This document shows, piece after piece, positions 1 to 8,175 of a DNA stretch of 62,759 bases (within the stretch, counting starts at the first letter, position 1; every line of letters starts with the position of its first letter). The translations under genes and the position numbers were made by a program. Below the pieces are notes generated by a model that saw only the letters and a list, made by a program, of their open reading frames with translations, was not told where the DNA came from and did not search any database. This stretch comes from Erythrobacter donghaensis (GTDB lineage: Bacteria; Pseudomonadota; Alphaproteobacteria; Sphingomonadales; Sphingomonadaceae). Where the stretch lies: the NCBI RefSeq assembly GCF_001557325.1, contig NZ_LSJS01000051.1, forward strand, positions 1-62,759, read 5' to 3'.

Positions 1-1202
1 TCCCCAACCCCTTCCCCCCGGGGAAGGGGCTTGCCATCCACAATCGCCTGCGCGTCCTCATAGGCTATGTTGTGCGCGATGCGGACGAGGGCGCGGGTGA
101 AGCGGAAACTGCTCACCTTGCCGTCTGCGTTGATGTGCAGATGGCAGGCCATCGCCGCGCGGTCCTCGCCCTCCTTGAGCGAGCACACGTCGGCCGAGAG
201 AACCTCGGGCAGCATCGGTACAACCCGGTCGGGAAAATAGACCGAATTGCCACGCTTCCTCGCCTCGCGGTCGAGGGCGGAGCCCGGGCGCACGTAGAAG
301 CTGACGTCGGCGATGGCGACCACAGCGTTGAACCCGCCCTGCCCGTCGGGTTCGGCCCAGATCGCGTCGTCATGGTCGCGCGCGTCGGCCGGGTCGATAG
401 CGACGATCGGCAGGTGCCGCAGGTCTTCGCGCGCCTTGTCGGAAAGCTTGAGCTTGGCGGCGCGCGGGGCTTCCTCGAGTACCTCATCGGGGAAGATGTG
501 CGGGATGCCGTGCTTGGCGATGGCGATCAGGCTGAAGCTCTTCGGCGCGAGCGGATCGCCCACCACCTCGATCACCTTCACGCCCGCACGCTCCGAGCGC
601 CCCACGCGCTCGGCAATCACCAGCTGGCCTTCCTCGGCCTCGCCGCGATCGGCGATGGGGGTGGATTGGCGCACCCGCTTGTCGACGGGGGCGAGCCAGG
701 CCTTGCCGGTCTTGTCGATCTCGACGATACCCATCAGGCCCTCGGTGCGCGCGGGGAGTTTTTTCATGGGATGCGCGATCCACGCGCCGCTTGTGGTCTC
801 CTCGGTGCGGGCGAGGATGCGGTCGCCGCGCTTGAGGGCAGGCGGTCGCTTGGCCCCGCGCATCTTGGGTTCCCGCACCACGAGGCGCGGCGGCTTGCCG
901 GGGGCCTCGGGGTCCCAATTGTCGGGCTCGGCGATCAGCTCGCCGTCATCCACATCGACGATCCTGAGTGTGGTGACCTTGGGCACCCCGCCCATGCGGT
1001 GGAAGGCGCTTTTGCTGCCGTCGATCAGTCCCTCTTCAGCCATGTCCTTGAGCAGGGCCTTCAGCTTGATCTTCTCCTGCCCCTTCAGCCCGAAGGCCTT
1101 GGCGATCTCGCGCTTGCCCGCGGGAATGTCGGAGGACTGGATGAAGTCGAGCACCTGCTGGCGGCTCGGCATTCCCTGGGGGAGCTTGGGAGGTTTGGGC
1201 AT
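1..1202 (-). CDS. rnr: Ribonuclease R, 5' part (cut by the window edge)
   Basis: 3'-to-5' hydrolytic exoribonuclease that degrades structured RNA in the cytoplasm. About 400 N-terminal residues are visible from the ATG at 1202; the rest of the RNB domain and the S1 domain lie outside. The start is followed by a winged-helix-like region (residues 10-65) and cold-shock-type beta segments. The RNB metal-binding motif IDPADARDHDDA falls at about residues 269-280 and makes the family assignment secure. Near the edge the frame crosses a perfect 22-bp palindrome (8-29), coding for LPRGEGVG, which looks like an inserted element. It is the last visible gene of the leftward series, 141 bp after the M28 peptidase gene. 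Confidence 0.93.
   Translation of the reverse strand, partial: MPKPPKLPQGMPSRQQVLDFIQSSDIPAGKREIAKAFGLKGQEKIKLKALLKDMAEEGLIDGSKSAFHRMGGVPKVTTLRIVDVDDGELIAEPDNWDPEAPGKPPRLVVREPKMRGAKRPPALKRGDRILARTEETTSGAWIAHPMKKLPARTEGLMGIVEIDKTGKAWLAPVDKRVRQSTPIADRGEAEEGQLVIAERVGRSERAGVKVIEVVGDPLAPKSFSLIAIAKHGIPHIFPDEVLEEAPRAAKLKLSDKAREDLRHLPIVAIDPADARDHDDAIWAEPDGQGGFNAVVAIADVSFYVRPGSALDREARKRGNSVYFPDRVVPMLPEVLSADVCSLKEGEDRAAMACHLHINADGKVSSFRFTRALVRIAHNIAYEDAQAIVDGKPLPRGEGVG
8..29. repeat. 22-bp perfect palindrome inside rnr
   Basis: Two 10-bp arms (CCCCTTCCCC and GGGGAAGGGG) are separated by CC. The element lies in the open frame of rnr and is read through. Its G/C homopolymer-rich palindromic form resembles short interspersed repeats common in sphingomonad genomes. 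The left side is cut by the window edge, so its full extent is unknown. Confidence 0.6.
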
Positions 1203-1226
1203 GGGAAGGCTCCTAACCCATCAATC

Positions 1227-1340
1227 TCGTCATTGCGACCCCGGCCTTGAGCCGGGGAAGCAATCCATGGAGAGGCTTTGGCCGCAGCTGCGAGGCCGGA
1301 TCATGGATTGCCGCGGCCCTGACGGGCCTCGCAATGACGA
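1227..1340. repeat. 114-bp interspersed palindromic (REP/BIME-like) element
   Basis: This fills most of the gap between rnr and the M28 peptidase gene. The outer arms TCGTCATTGCGA (1227-1238) and TCGCAATGACGA (1329-1340) pair perfectly. Inner arms CAATCCATG (1261-1269) and CATGGATTG (1302-1310) also pair perfectly, and a GC-rich hairpin sits at 1239-1257. The right end lies 4 bp from the peptidase stop codon. The CGTCATTGCGA...GCAATGACG pattern is a known class of interspersed repeat in proteobacteria. It may act as an mRNA 3'-end stabiliser or a partial terminator for the peptidase transcript. Confidence 0.75.
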
Positions 1341-1343
1341 AGG

Positions 1344-2708
1344 TTACTCCTTCGCCACCGGCTCGAAGGCCCCGCCGGGAACCGCGCTGGAGACGGGAGA
1401 GCAATAGAAGTCGGAATCGCGGATAGCGCAGGCCGCAGCGCCGAACAGCCAATCGTCCCCACGCTCGGGCATCACGAGCTTGACCGCCTCCTGATCGGAT
1501 ACCAACGGGATGAGGGCGGCAAATGATTCCGGTCCGCGCACTGGCCACCGGGGTTCGTCAGTCGGGCGTCTCACAATGTCTATCGCCTCGCTGCCGGGCG
1601 AAGGTCGCACCGTGATTTCCGTATCCACCCGCACCGCCGCGTCCACCGTCACCTTCGGCGGCATCGGTGCCCGGGCGAGCGCATCGAGCGCCCGCACGTT
1701 CAGCTTCGTCACCCCGGCGAGATAGGCGAAGTCCATCTCGTCGATGGTGTCGCCGTAGAACACGCCGTTCTCGGTGCGCAGGTCCTGGTGCTGGTGGTCG
1801 TAATCCTCCACGCCGACGGAGAAGCGGATCGCGGGGTAGCCCTTCTGGAGGAACGGCACCTGATCCCCGCCCCGCCCCATGCGGTCCGTGCGCCAGATCT
1901 GGCGGACTTGCAGCCCGTCGGGGTGCTTCTCCGCCAGCCCCGCCACCCAGCGTGAGAGGTTGCGAGAGGGCGTGTCGTTCTCGCCGCCGAACCGCGTCTG
2001 CGCTGCCCGAAGCCGGTCGGTGAGATCGGCGCGCGGGCCTTCGGAGAAGACGCGCACCACCTTCGGCTCGCAATAGCCGTCCGAGCCGCAGGAATTGCCG
2101 ACGATGTCGTTGTTGAGCACCGCCTTGACCGTGAAGCCCTGCGCCTCGGCCCAGTTCGCCAGAATCTGCCCGCCGTGGAGCCCCTGCTCCTCGCCCGAAA
2201 GCAGCGCGTAGATGATGGTGGTGGGGTATTTGGTGCCGCTCAGCACCCGCGCCGCCTCGATCACCAGTGCGGTGCCGGAGCCGTCGTCATTGGCGCCGGG
2301 GGCGTCGGAGGTCGCATCCATCACGTCGGTGACGCGGCTGTCGATATGGCCCTGCACGATCACGACCTCGTTCGGGCGCTCGCTGCCGCGCTGGATGGCG
2401 ACCGCGTTGCGCACCAGCGTGGGCGTGGGGATGCGCGGGCCGGTGACCGTCTCGCCGACGGGCAGCACTTCGAGGCACCCGCCGCATTGCGCACCGATGC
2501 GGCGGAACTCTTCCAGCCCCCAATCGACCGCCGCACCGATCCCGCGCTTGGGATCGGTCTGCGAGGACAGGGTGTGGCGCGTGCCGAAGCTGACGAGCTT
2601 CGCGACGTCCTTCTCCAGCCTTTCGGCGGAGACGTTGTCGGCGGGGTGGGTCTGGGCGGTGAGCGGGGCGGCTACGAGGGCGGCGAGCAGGAGGGCACGT
2701 TTCAACAT
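1344..2708 (-). CDS. Exported M28-family zinc metallopeptidase
   Basis: 454-residue aminopeptidase-type protein of the M28 family. Residues 1-19 form a signal peptide (charged start, LLLAALVAAP core, then LTAQ), so it is exported to the periplasm or outside. Metal-ligand candidates fit the two-zinc M28 site: H121 in GHIDSR, D141 in GANDDGSG, the E173/E174 pair in LLSGEEQG, D201 in NNDIVG, and a late histidine in YDHQHQD. The ordered motifs GHxDS, NDDGSG and SGEEQGLxGS-like are diagnostic. It lies 37 bp after proS on the same strand and may be cotranscribed. The substrate cannot be told from sequence. Confidence 0.88.
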   Translation of the reverse strand: MLKRALLLAALVAAPLTAQTHPADNVSAERLEKDVAKLVSFGTRHTLSSQTDPKRGIGAAVDWGLEEFRRIGAQCGGCLEVLPVGETVTGPRIPTPTLVRNAVAIQRGSERPNEVVIVQGHIDSRVTDVMDATSDAPGANDDGSGTALVIEAARVLSGTKYPTTIIYALLSGEEQGLHGGQILANWAEAQGFTVKAVLNNDIVGNSCGSDGYCEPKVVRVFSEGPRADLTDRLRAAQTRFGGENDTPSRNLSRWVAGLAEKHPDGLQVRQIWRTDRMGRGGDQVPFLQKGYPAIRFSVGVEDYDHQHQDLRTENGVFYGDTIDEMDFAYLAGVTKLNVRALDALARAPMPPKVTVDAAVRVDTEITVRPSPGSEAIDIVRRPTDEPRWPVRGPESFAALIPLVSDQEAVKLVMPERGDDWLFGAAACAIRDSDFYCSPVSSAVPGGAFEPVAKE

Positions 2709-2745
2709 GCCCCCTGTCTGCCCGCCCCTGCCGGGCGGTGCAAGC

Positions 2746-4290
2746 CTAGTAAGCGCGCGCCACCAGAATGCGCTCGACGGCCGGTTCGCCGGTGAAGATG
2801 CAGGAACCGCCCGCAGGCTCCGCCCCGCGCGGTACGTTGCGGATGGTGAGCTTTTGCGCCTTCAGCCTTTCGACCACGGCATCGAGCGCCGCGCCGGTGG
2901 GCTTGGCCCACTCGACCTCGACCCAGCCGGGATACTTCCCGCCCTTCTCGAAGTGATCGACCACCGCCTGCCACTCGGTGACGCCGCGGGTGATGTTGGC
3001 ATCCCGCCGCTTGCGGGCTTCTTCGTAGAGGCCCTGCTGGATCGCTTCGAGCACCGAGCCCGCCTCGGCGACGAACGCGGCGTGCGCGGGATAGGTGAAG
3101 GCGGGCTTGCCGTTGGCCTCGTTCCAGAGCTGGTCGCGGCGCAGGACGGCGATCTTGCCCTCGGCCATGTCGCGCGGGCCGACCTCGATGATGACGGGCG
3201 CGCCCTTTCTCACCCAGTCCCAGCGCTTGGCCGCGGCCTTGCCGGGCTTCACGTCGAGCAGCACCCGCACCCGCTCGCCGAGCGCCACCTGCGCGGCGAG
3301 CGCGGCGCGGACGGTTTCGCAATAGGCGATCAGCTCGGCGTCCTCCGGGGCCTCGCGCAGCATCGGGATGATGACGATCTGCTGCGGCGCGATCGCAGGC
3401 GGCACGCGCAGCCCGTCATCGTCGCCGTGGGTCATGATCACCCCGCCGATGAGGCGCGTCGACACGCCCCAGCTGGTGGTGTGGCAGAACTGCTGCGTGC
3501 CCTCGCGATCCTGAAACTGGATACCCGCGGCATGGGCGAAGTTGGTGCCGAGATAGTGCGAGGTGCCCGCTTGCAGAGCCTTGCCGTCCTGCATCATCGC
3601 CTCGATCGACCAGGTCTCGACCGCGCCGGGGAAACGCTCGTTCTCGGGCTTCTCGCCCGCGATGACGGGGAGCGCGAGATCGTCCTCGGCGCAGGCGCGA
3701 TACATTTCCAGCGCGCGGTGCGTCTCGGCGAGCGCATCTTCGCGCGTTTCGTGCGCGGTGTGGCCCTCCTGCCAGAGGAATTCGCTGGTGCGCAGGAACA
3801 TCCGCGTGCGCATCTCCCAGCGCACCACATTGGCCCACTGGTTGGTGAGCAGCGGCAGATCGCGCCACGACTGCACCCAGCGCGCCATCGCATCGCCGAT
3901 GATCGTTTCCGAGGTCGGGCGCACCACCAGCGGCTCTTCGAGCTTCGCCTCGGGATCGGGGATCAGCCCGCCCTTCCCGTCCGCAATCAGGCGGTGGTGG
4001 GTGACCACCGCCATCTCCTTGGCAAAGCCCTCGACGTGCTCGGCCTCGCGGGTGAAATTGGCGAGCGGGATGAACAGCGGGAAGTAGCAGTTCTGCACCC
4101 CCGCCGCCTTGATCCGGTCGTCCATCAGGCGCTGGATGCGCTCCCAGATGCCGTAGCCCCAGGGCTTGATCACCATGCAGCCGCGCACCCCCGATTCCTC
4201 GGCGAGGTCGGCGGCGGAGATGACCTCCTGGTACCACTTGGCAAAGTCGTCTGCGCGCGTGACGGTGAGCGCGTGGCGGATCTGGGACAC
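2746..4290 (-). CDS. proS: Prolyl-tRNA synthetase, archaeal/eukaryote-like type
   Basis: Class II aminoacyl-tRNA synthetase, 514 residues, charging tRNA-Pro in the cytosol. The sequence is of the archaeal/eukaryotic type (ProS type 3). It has KPWGYGIWERIQ near residue 43, VRPTSETIIG, LPLLTNQWANVVRWE, FLRTSEFLWQEGHTAH, and the C-terminal anticodon-binding domain with the extra zinc-like extension ending in AY. There is no inserted YbaK-like editing domain between motifs 2 and 3, unlike the E. coli enzyme. It is preceded by phaR (60-bp gap) and followed by the M28 peptidase gene on the same strand. Confidence 0.95.
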   Translation of the reverse strand: MSQIRHALTVTRADDFAKWYQEVISAADLAEESGVRGCMVIKPWGYGIWERIQRLMDDRIKAAGVQNCYFPLFIPLANFTREAEHVEGFAKEMAVVTHHRLIADGKGGLIPDPEAKLEEPLVVRPTSETIIGDAMARWVQSWRDLPLLTNQWANVVRWEMRTRMFLRTSEFLWQEGHTAHETREDALAETHRALEMYRACAEDDLALPVIAGEKPENERFPGAVETWSIEAMMQDGKALQAGTSHYLGTNFAHAAGIQFQDREGTQQFCHTTSWGVSTRLIGGVIMTHGDDDGLRVPPAIAPQQIVIIPMLREAPEDAELIAYCETVRAALAAQVALGERVRVLLDVKPGKAAAKRWDWVRKGAPVIIEVGPRDMAEGKIAVLRRDQLWNEANGKPAFTYPAHAAFVAEAGSVLEAIQQGLYEEARKRRDANITRGVTEWQAVVDHFEKGGKYPGWVEVEWAKPTGAALDAVVERLKAQKLTIRNVPRGAEPAGGSCIFTGEPAVERILVARAY

Positions 4291-4350
4291 GGGGAATTCT
4301 TCCTGCTTGAACGGATGCGGCTGTTACCGCTGGCGCCGGGGCGCTAGGCG

Positions 4351-4932
4351 CTATTTGCCGAGTTCGTCCAGCTTCTTTTGCATCGCTGCCATCTGTTCGC
4401 GCAGCACGGCGATCTCGCTCTGGGTGTCGGCGGCGGGCTTGGCGGCAGGCTTGTCCTTGCCCTTGCCGAGCCCCGGCATGAAGGCATCGGCCGCGGCGCG
4501 CATCATCGCCATGTTGGTCTCGTGGATCGCGGCGAAGGGCGTCGCGCTGATGCCCTTCTCGAAGGCCTCGCGGATCTTCGACTGGTTCTCGCGGAAATTG
4601 GCCATGCTGGCCTCGAGATAGGACGGCATCAGCGCCTGCATCGAATTGCCGTACATGCCGATCAGCTGCCTGAGGAAGCTCACCGGGAGCATCTGCTGCC
4701 CGCCGCTGGCCTCTTCATCCATGATGATCTGCGTCAGGATCGAGTGGGTGATGTCATCCCCGGTCTTGGCGTCGAGCACCTGGAACTCGACATTCTCGCG
4801 CACCATCCGGGCGAGGTCTTCCAGCGTGATGTAGCTCGAGGACGCCGTATTGTAGAGCCGCCGGTTGGCGTATTTCTTGATGATGATGGCATCGCCGGCC
4901 TCGCCGGATGCTGCCGCTTTCGTCCTGACCAT
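4351..4932 (-). CDS. phaR: Polyhydroxyalkanoate synthesis repressor PhaR
   Basis: 193-residue DNA-binding regulator of PHA/phasin genes. The N-terminal PHB/PHA accumulation regulator domain (about residues 17-78) has the hallmark IIKKYANRRLYNTASSSYITLEDLA, quoted here in parts as IIKKYANRRLYNT and SYITLEDLA. A second repeat (LPVSFLRQLIGMYGNSMQ) follows, and the C-terminus is a coiled coil (LREQMAAMQKKLDEL). In this family the protein senses PHA granules and also represses its own gene. The 87-bp upstream gap holds small inverted repeats that could be its operators. No PHA synthase or phasin gene is in the window. Confidence 0.93.
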   Translation of the reverse strand: MVRTKAAASGEAGDAIIIKKYANRRLYNTASSSYITLEDLARMVRENVEFQVLDAKTGDDITHSILTQIIMDEEASGGQQMLPVSFLRQLIGMYGNSMQALMPSYLEASMANFRENQSKIREAFEKGISATPFAAIHETNMAMMRAAADAFMPGLGKGKDKPAAKPAADTQSEIAVLREQMAAMQKKLDELGK

Positions 4933-4953
4933 TGCTGAGAGACCCCGCGTTAT

Positions 4954-4969
4954 CCTATCTTTCGATAGG
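4954..4969. promoter_or_regulatory. Inverted repeat upstream of phaR
   Basis: CCTATC-TTTC-GATAGG forms a perfect 6-bp dyad 21 bp before the phaR start codon. A second imperfect dyad (TGCAC...GTGCA, about 4986-5000) lies further up. PhaR proteins are known to autoregulate, so an operator role is plausible, but the match to any PhaR box is not established here. It could equally be a weak hairpin at the end of the alr transcript. Confidence 0.3.
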
Positions 4970-5019
4970 GCACCTTAGCACCTGCACTAGCTGCGGTGCA
5001 ACAACAACGCGGCGCAGCC

Positions 5020-6072
5020 TCATCGCGGCCTGAGGCGCGGGCCGATGGTGGTGAGGAGTTCATATGCCGAAAGAGCGCTTTGCTGCGCAGCATCGGCGAT
5101 GTTCCATGGCACATCGAGCCAGTCTCCGGCGGCAAGATCGGGCGCGGCGGCGAGATCGACCACCACCATGTCCATCGAGACCTTGCCGAGGATTGGCAGC
5201 GCCCGGCCCTGATGGTGCAGCGCATTGCCCGGCCCGCGCGCGCGCAGGAAGCCGTCGGCATAGCCGATCGAGACAGTGCCCACCCGCATGTGGGTGGGCG
5301 CGATGAAGGTCGCGTTGTAGCCCACGCCCTCGCCCGGCGCGAGGTTGCGGGTCTGGAGCAGCTGTGCCTGAACCTGTGCGACGGGTCGAATGTGCCCGGC
5401 GAGCTCCTCACGCGGCACCCCGCCATAGAGCGCCAGGCCGGGGCGCGTGAGATCGAAGGCGAAGGCCTCGCCCAGCGCGATCCCGGCGCTGTTGGCCAGG
5501 CTCAGGCGCTGGTGCGCGATCGCCTCGGCCGCCTCGCCGAGCAGCTCGGCCTGCATCCGGTTCATCGCGGTGCGCTCGTCCGCGCTGGCGAGATGGCTCA
5601 TCAGGATGTCGACATCGAGTGCACCGAGCGCCGGATCGCCCGCTTCGGCGAGCGCGATCCCGAGACGGTTGATCCCGGTGTCGATCATCAGGTGGCAGCG
5701 CCCGCCCCCGGTTGCGGTCCACAGCTGCGCCTGTTCGAGCGAGTTGATCACCGGCACCGCGCCGGTGGCCCGGGCGTAGGCGCAGTCTGCCTCGGTGAGC
5801 ACGCCGTGGAGCACCGCGACCTGATCGCCGGGGACATGCCTGATGACGCCCGCGACCTCGCTCCAGTGCGCGACGAAAAAGGTGCGGCACCCCGTATCGC
5901 GCAAGGTCGGCACGCAGGTGTCCACGCCGAGCCCGTAAGCATCGGCCTTCACCGCCGCGCCCGCACTCGCCGCACCCGAGAGCGCATCGAGCGCGCGCCA
6001 GTTGGCGGCGAGCGCCTCGGTATCGACCGTCAGCCGCAAGGTCGGCGGTGGCGGGGCGACAGGCTCAGTCAT
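5020..6072 (-). CDS. alr: Alanine racemase
   Basis: PLP-dependent enzyme that interconverts L- and D-alanine for peptidoglycan, 350 residues, cytosolic. The PLP Schiff-base lysine is K42 in AVKADAYGLG, at the N-terminal TIM barrel. The C-terminal beta domain carries the catalytic tyrosine region (GEGVGYNATF) and the SIGYADG and LGKVSMDM motifs. Length is normal for Alr. Its start overlaps the 3' end of the upstream MFS gene by 8 bp, so the two are translationally coupled. It ends the radA-cvpA-IscU-like-MFS-alr operon. Confidence 0.95.
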   Translation of the reverse strand: MTEPVAPPPPTLRLTVDTEALAANWRALDALSGAASAGAAVKADAYGLGVDTCVPTLRDTGCRTFFVAHWSEVAGVIRHVPGDQVAVLHGVLTEADCAYARATGAVPVINSLEQAQLWTATGGGRCHLMIDTGINRLGIALAEAGDPALGALDVDILMSHLASADERTAMNRMQAELLGEAAEAIAHQRLSLANSAGIALGEAFAFDLTRPGLALYGGVPREELAGHIRPVAQVQAQLLQTRNLAPGEGVGYNATFIAPTHMRVGTVSIGYADGFLRARGPGNALHHQGRALPILGKVSMDMVVVDLAAAPDLAAGDWLDVPWNIADAAQQSALSAYELLTTIGPRLRPR

Positions 6073-7678
6073 CGGCGAAATCTCTCGGCGGGCCGTCCGG
6101 GAGGCCCCACCACGCTACCGCCACCCCGAAAGCGACCACGGCCCAGGTGTACCACAGTCCCGCATAGACATCGCCGGTGCTCGCCACGATGTAGGTCGCG
6201 ATCAGCGGCAGGAAGCCGCCGAGATAGCCCGCGCCGATATGGTAGGGGATCGACATCGAGGAATAGCGGATCTGCGGCGGGAACATTTCCGAGAGCAGCG
6301 CCGCCACGGAGCCATAGGTCAGCGCCGACAGCAGCCCCAGTGCCAGCAGCAGCGCCACGATCCCGATGATGTTGACGAAGGGCGGCACCTGCTTGGCAAA
6401 GCTGTAGCCGCGCGCCTCGAGGAAGCTCTGCACCGCGGCGCGCTGGGCTTGCGGGGGCGTCACCGCCAGATCGAGCCGCTCGGTGCCGACCGTGATCGCC
6501 ACGCCCTCGCCCGCCGCGACCGTATAGGGCACGCCGAGCGCGGTCAGATCCTGCAGCAGCCGTCCGCAAGGAGTGGCCTGTTCCTCGGCGAAGGCATCGA
6601 AGTTGCACTGCGTGCCGATCACCGCCACCGGTGCCTCGGCCGCCGCCTGCCGCAAGCCCGGATTGGCGAGCGCGCCCAGGCCCCAGAAGATCGGGAACAG
6701 CAGCACCAGGCTCGCCAGCGCGCCGACGATGATCGGCTTCTTGCGCCCCACCCGGTCCGACCAGCGCCCGACGAAGACGTAGAAGCTCATCGCCACCAGC
6801 CCGGAGAGGAGCAGGACGAGGTTCACCACCTGGTCGTCCATCCGCATCGGGCCCTTGAGGAACGACATTCCCGAGAAGAAGGCGGTGTACCAGATCGTCG
6901 TCAGCACCCCGGTGATCCCGAAAAGCGCGACGAAGATGCGCTTCTTGTTGCCGGGATAGGTGAAGCTCTCGAGGAAGGGATTGCCGGACATCTCGCCCGC
7001 CTCCTTCATCGCCTGGAACACCGGGCTCTCGGACAGCTTGAGCCGCATCCACAGCGAAATGCCGAGCAGGATGAGCGAGAGCAGGAAGGGCACGCGCCAG
7101 CCCCAGGCCTTGAACGCCTCGGGCGGGATCAGCAGCTGGCAGGCGAGCACGACGACGATGCTGAGCACGAAGCCGCCGACCACGCTCGCCTGGATGAAGC
7201 TGGTGTAGAAGCCGCGCTTTTCGGGCGGGGCGTGCTCGGCGACGTAGACCGCCGCACCGCCATATTCGCCGCCGAGCGCGAGCCCCTGCAGGATGCGCAG
7301 GAACAGCACAATCAGCGGCGCGGCAAGGCCGATCGAATCCGCGGTCGGCACGAGGCCGACCCCCGCTGTCGCGACCCCCATCAGGGTCACGGTGACGAGG
7401 AAGGTGTACTTGCGCCCCAGCCGGTCGCCCAGAAAGCCGAACAGGATTGCCCCCAGCGGGCGAAAGCCGAAGCCCACGGCGAACCCGGCCCACACCAGCA
7501 GCACCTCGAGCGTGGCGTTGTCCGAGGGGAAGAAGGCCGCGCCGATCAGGGCGGCGAGCGTGCCGTAGATGAAGAAATCGTACCACTCGAAGATCGTGCC
7601 CGCCGATGATGCCCCGATCACCAGGCGGATTTCGCTCTCGCTCGGCTCGCGTTGGCTGAGCGCCTGCGCCTCTCCCAT
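6065..7678 (-). CDS. MFS transporter of the metabolite:H+ symporter (MHS/ProP-like) type
   Basis: 537-residue inner-membrane transporter with about 12 hydrophobic helices. The N-terminus has the MHS signature IGASSAGTIFEWYDFFIYG, and the loop GFLGDRLGRK is the MFS 2-3 motif. The substrate is unknown; relatives move organic acids, betaine, proline or shikimate. An unusually long hydrophilic insert of about 90 residues (about residues 350-440, two cysteines) sits between C-terminal helices and is probably extracytoplasmic. The start chosen is the ATG at 7678; an in-frame ATG at 7705 would add 9 residues. It overlaps alr by 8 bp and follows the IscU-like gene. Confidence 0.88.
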   Translation of the reverse strand: MGEAQALSQREPSESEIRLVIGASSAGTIFEWYDFFIYGTLAALIGAAFFPSDNATLEVLLVWAGFAVGFGFRPLGAILFGFLGDRLGRKYTFLVTVTLMGVATAGVGLVPTADSIGLAAPLIVLFLRILQGLALGGEYGGAAVYVAEHAPPEKRGFYTSFIQASVVGGFVLSIVVVLACQLLIPPEAFKAWGWRVPFLLSLILLGISLWMRLKLSESPVFQAMKEAGEMSGNPFLESFTYPGNKKRIFVALFGITGVLTTIWYTAFFSGMSFLKGPMRMDDQVVNLVLLLSGLVAMSFYVFVGRWSDRVGRKKPIIVGALASLVLLFPIFWGLGALANPGLRQAAAEAPVAVIGTQCNFDAFAEEQATPCGRLLQDLTALGVPYTVAAGEGVAITVGTERLDLAVTPPQAQRAAVQSFLEARGYSFAKQVPPFVNIIGIVALLLALGLLSALTYGSVAALLSEMFPPQIRYSSMSIPYHIGAGYLGGFLPLIATYIVASTGDVYAGLWYTWAVVAFGVAVAWWGLPDGPPRDFADD

Positions 7679-7734
7679 CTTGTCCCGATCCCCTATAGTC
7701 GCCATGCGGCTGCGATCTCTCTCGGCCTTCGTCC

Positions 7735-8175
7735 CTAGCGAGTGCCTGCCGCTTGCGAAAGCGCCGTGCGGGCTGCCGTCCACGGCAATAGCAGCGCGCC
7801 GTGGCGGCCCGGATGATCGCGCGCGGGGACGAGCGCTTCGATGCCCGGCCAGTCGGGCAGCGCGCCCTGCCCGGCGAGCCATTGCTCCAGAGCCCCGGCG
7901 GCTTGATCGACGGCGCCGGGATCGCGGCCCGCCGCGCCCTGCGCCAGGAGCGCGGCCGAGGCCTGTCCGATGGCGCAGGCGCTGACCTGCATCCCGATCC
8001 GGGCGATGCGCGCGTCCGCGTCCAGCGCAAGGCCGAGCGCGATCACGCTGCCGCAACTGCGCGAGCGTGCCTCGGCCCGCAGGGGCAGGTCATCGGCCAG
8101 GGGAAACTCCGCCAGCCCCGTCGCCAGCCCCAGCAGCGCGGGCGAATAGAGCCTCGCCGCAGCCCGCGCCGTCAC
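7735..8175 (-). CDS. IscU/NifU-N-like iron-sulfur scaffold-family protein
   Basis: 146-residue small protein resembling the N-terminal domain of IscU/NifU, which holds nascent Fe-S clusters. Support comes from the YSPALLGLATGLAEFPL start and the segments RSRSCGSVIAL and VSACAIGQASAAL, which match the IscU positions of the first and second ligand cysteines. Only two cysteines are visible; the third IscU ligand is absent, so scaffold activity is doubtful. Translation starts at a GTG overlapping the cvpA stop by 4 bp (GTGA), showing tight coupling. No isc or suf genes are nearby. Confidence 0.7.
   Translation of the reverse strand: MTARAAARLYSPALLGLATGLAEFPLADDLPLRAEARSRSCGSVIALGLALDADARIARIGMQVSACAIGQASAALLAQGAAGRDPGAVDQAAGALEQWLAGQGALPDWPGIEALVPARDHPGRHGALLLPWTAARTALSQAAGTR

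Noticed and set aside
2212..4347. Open frame of 711 codons antisense to proS
   Set aside because: It is a shadow of proS with no start context and no motif.
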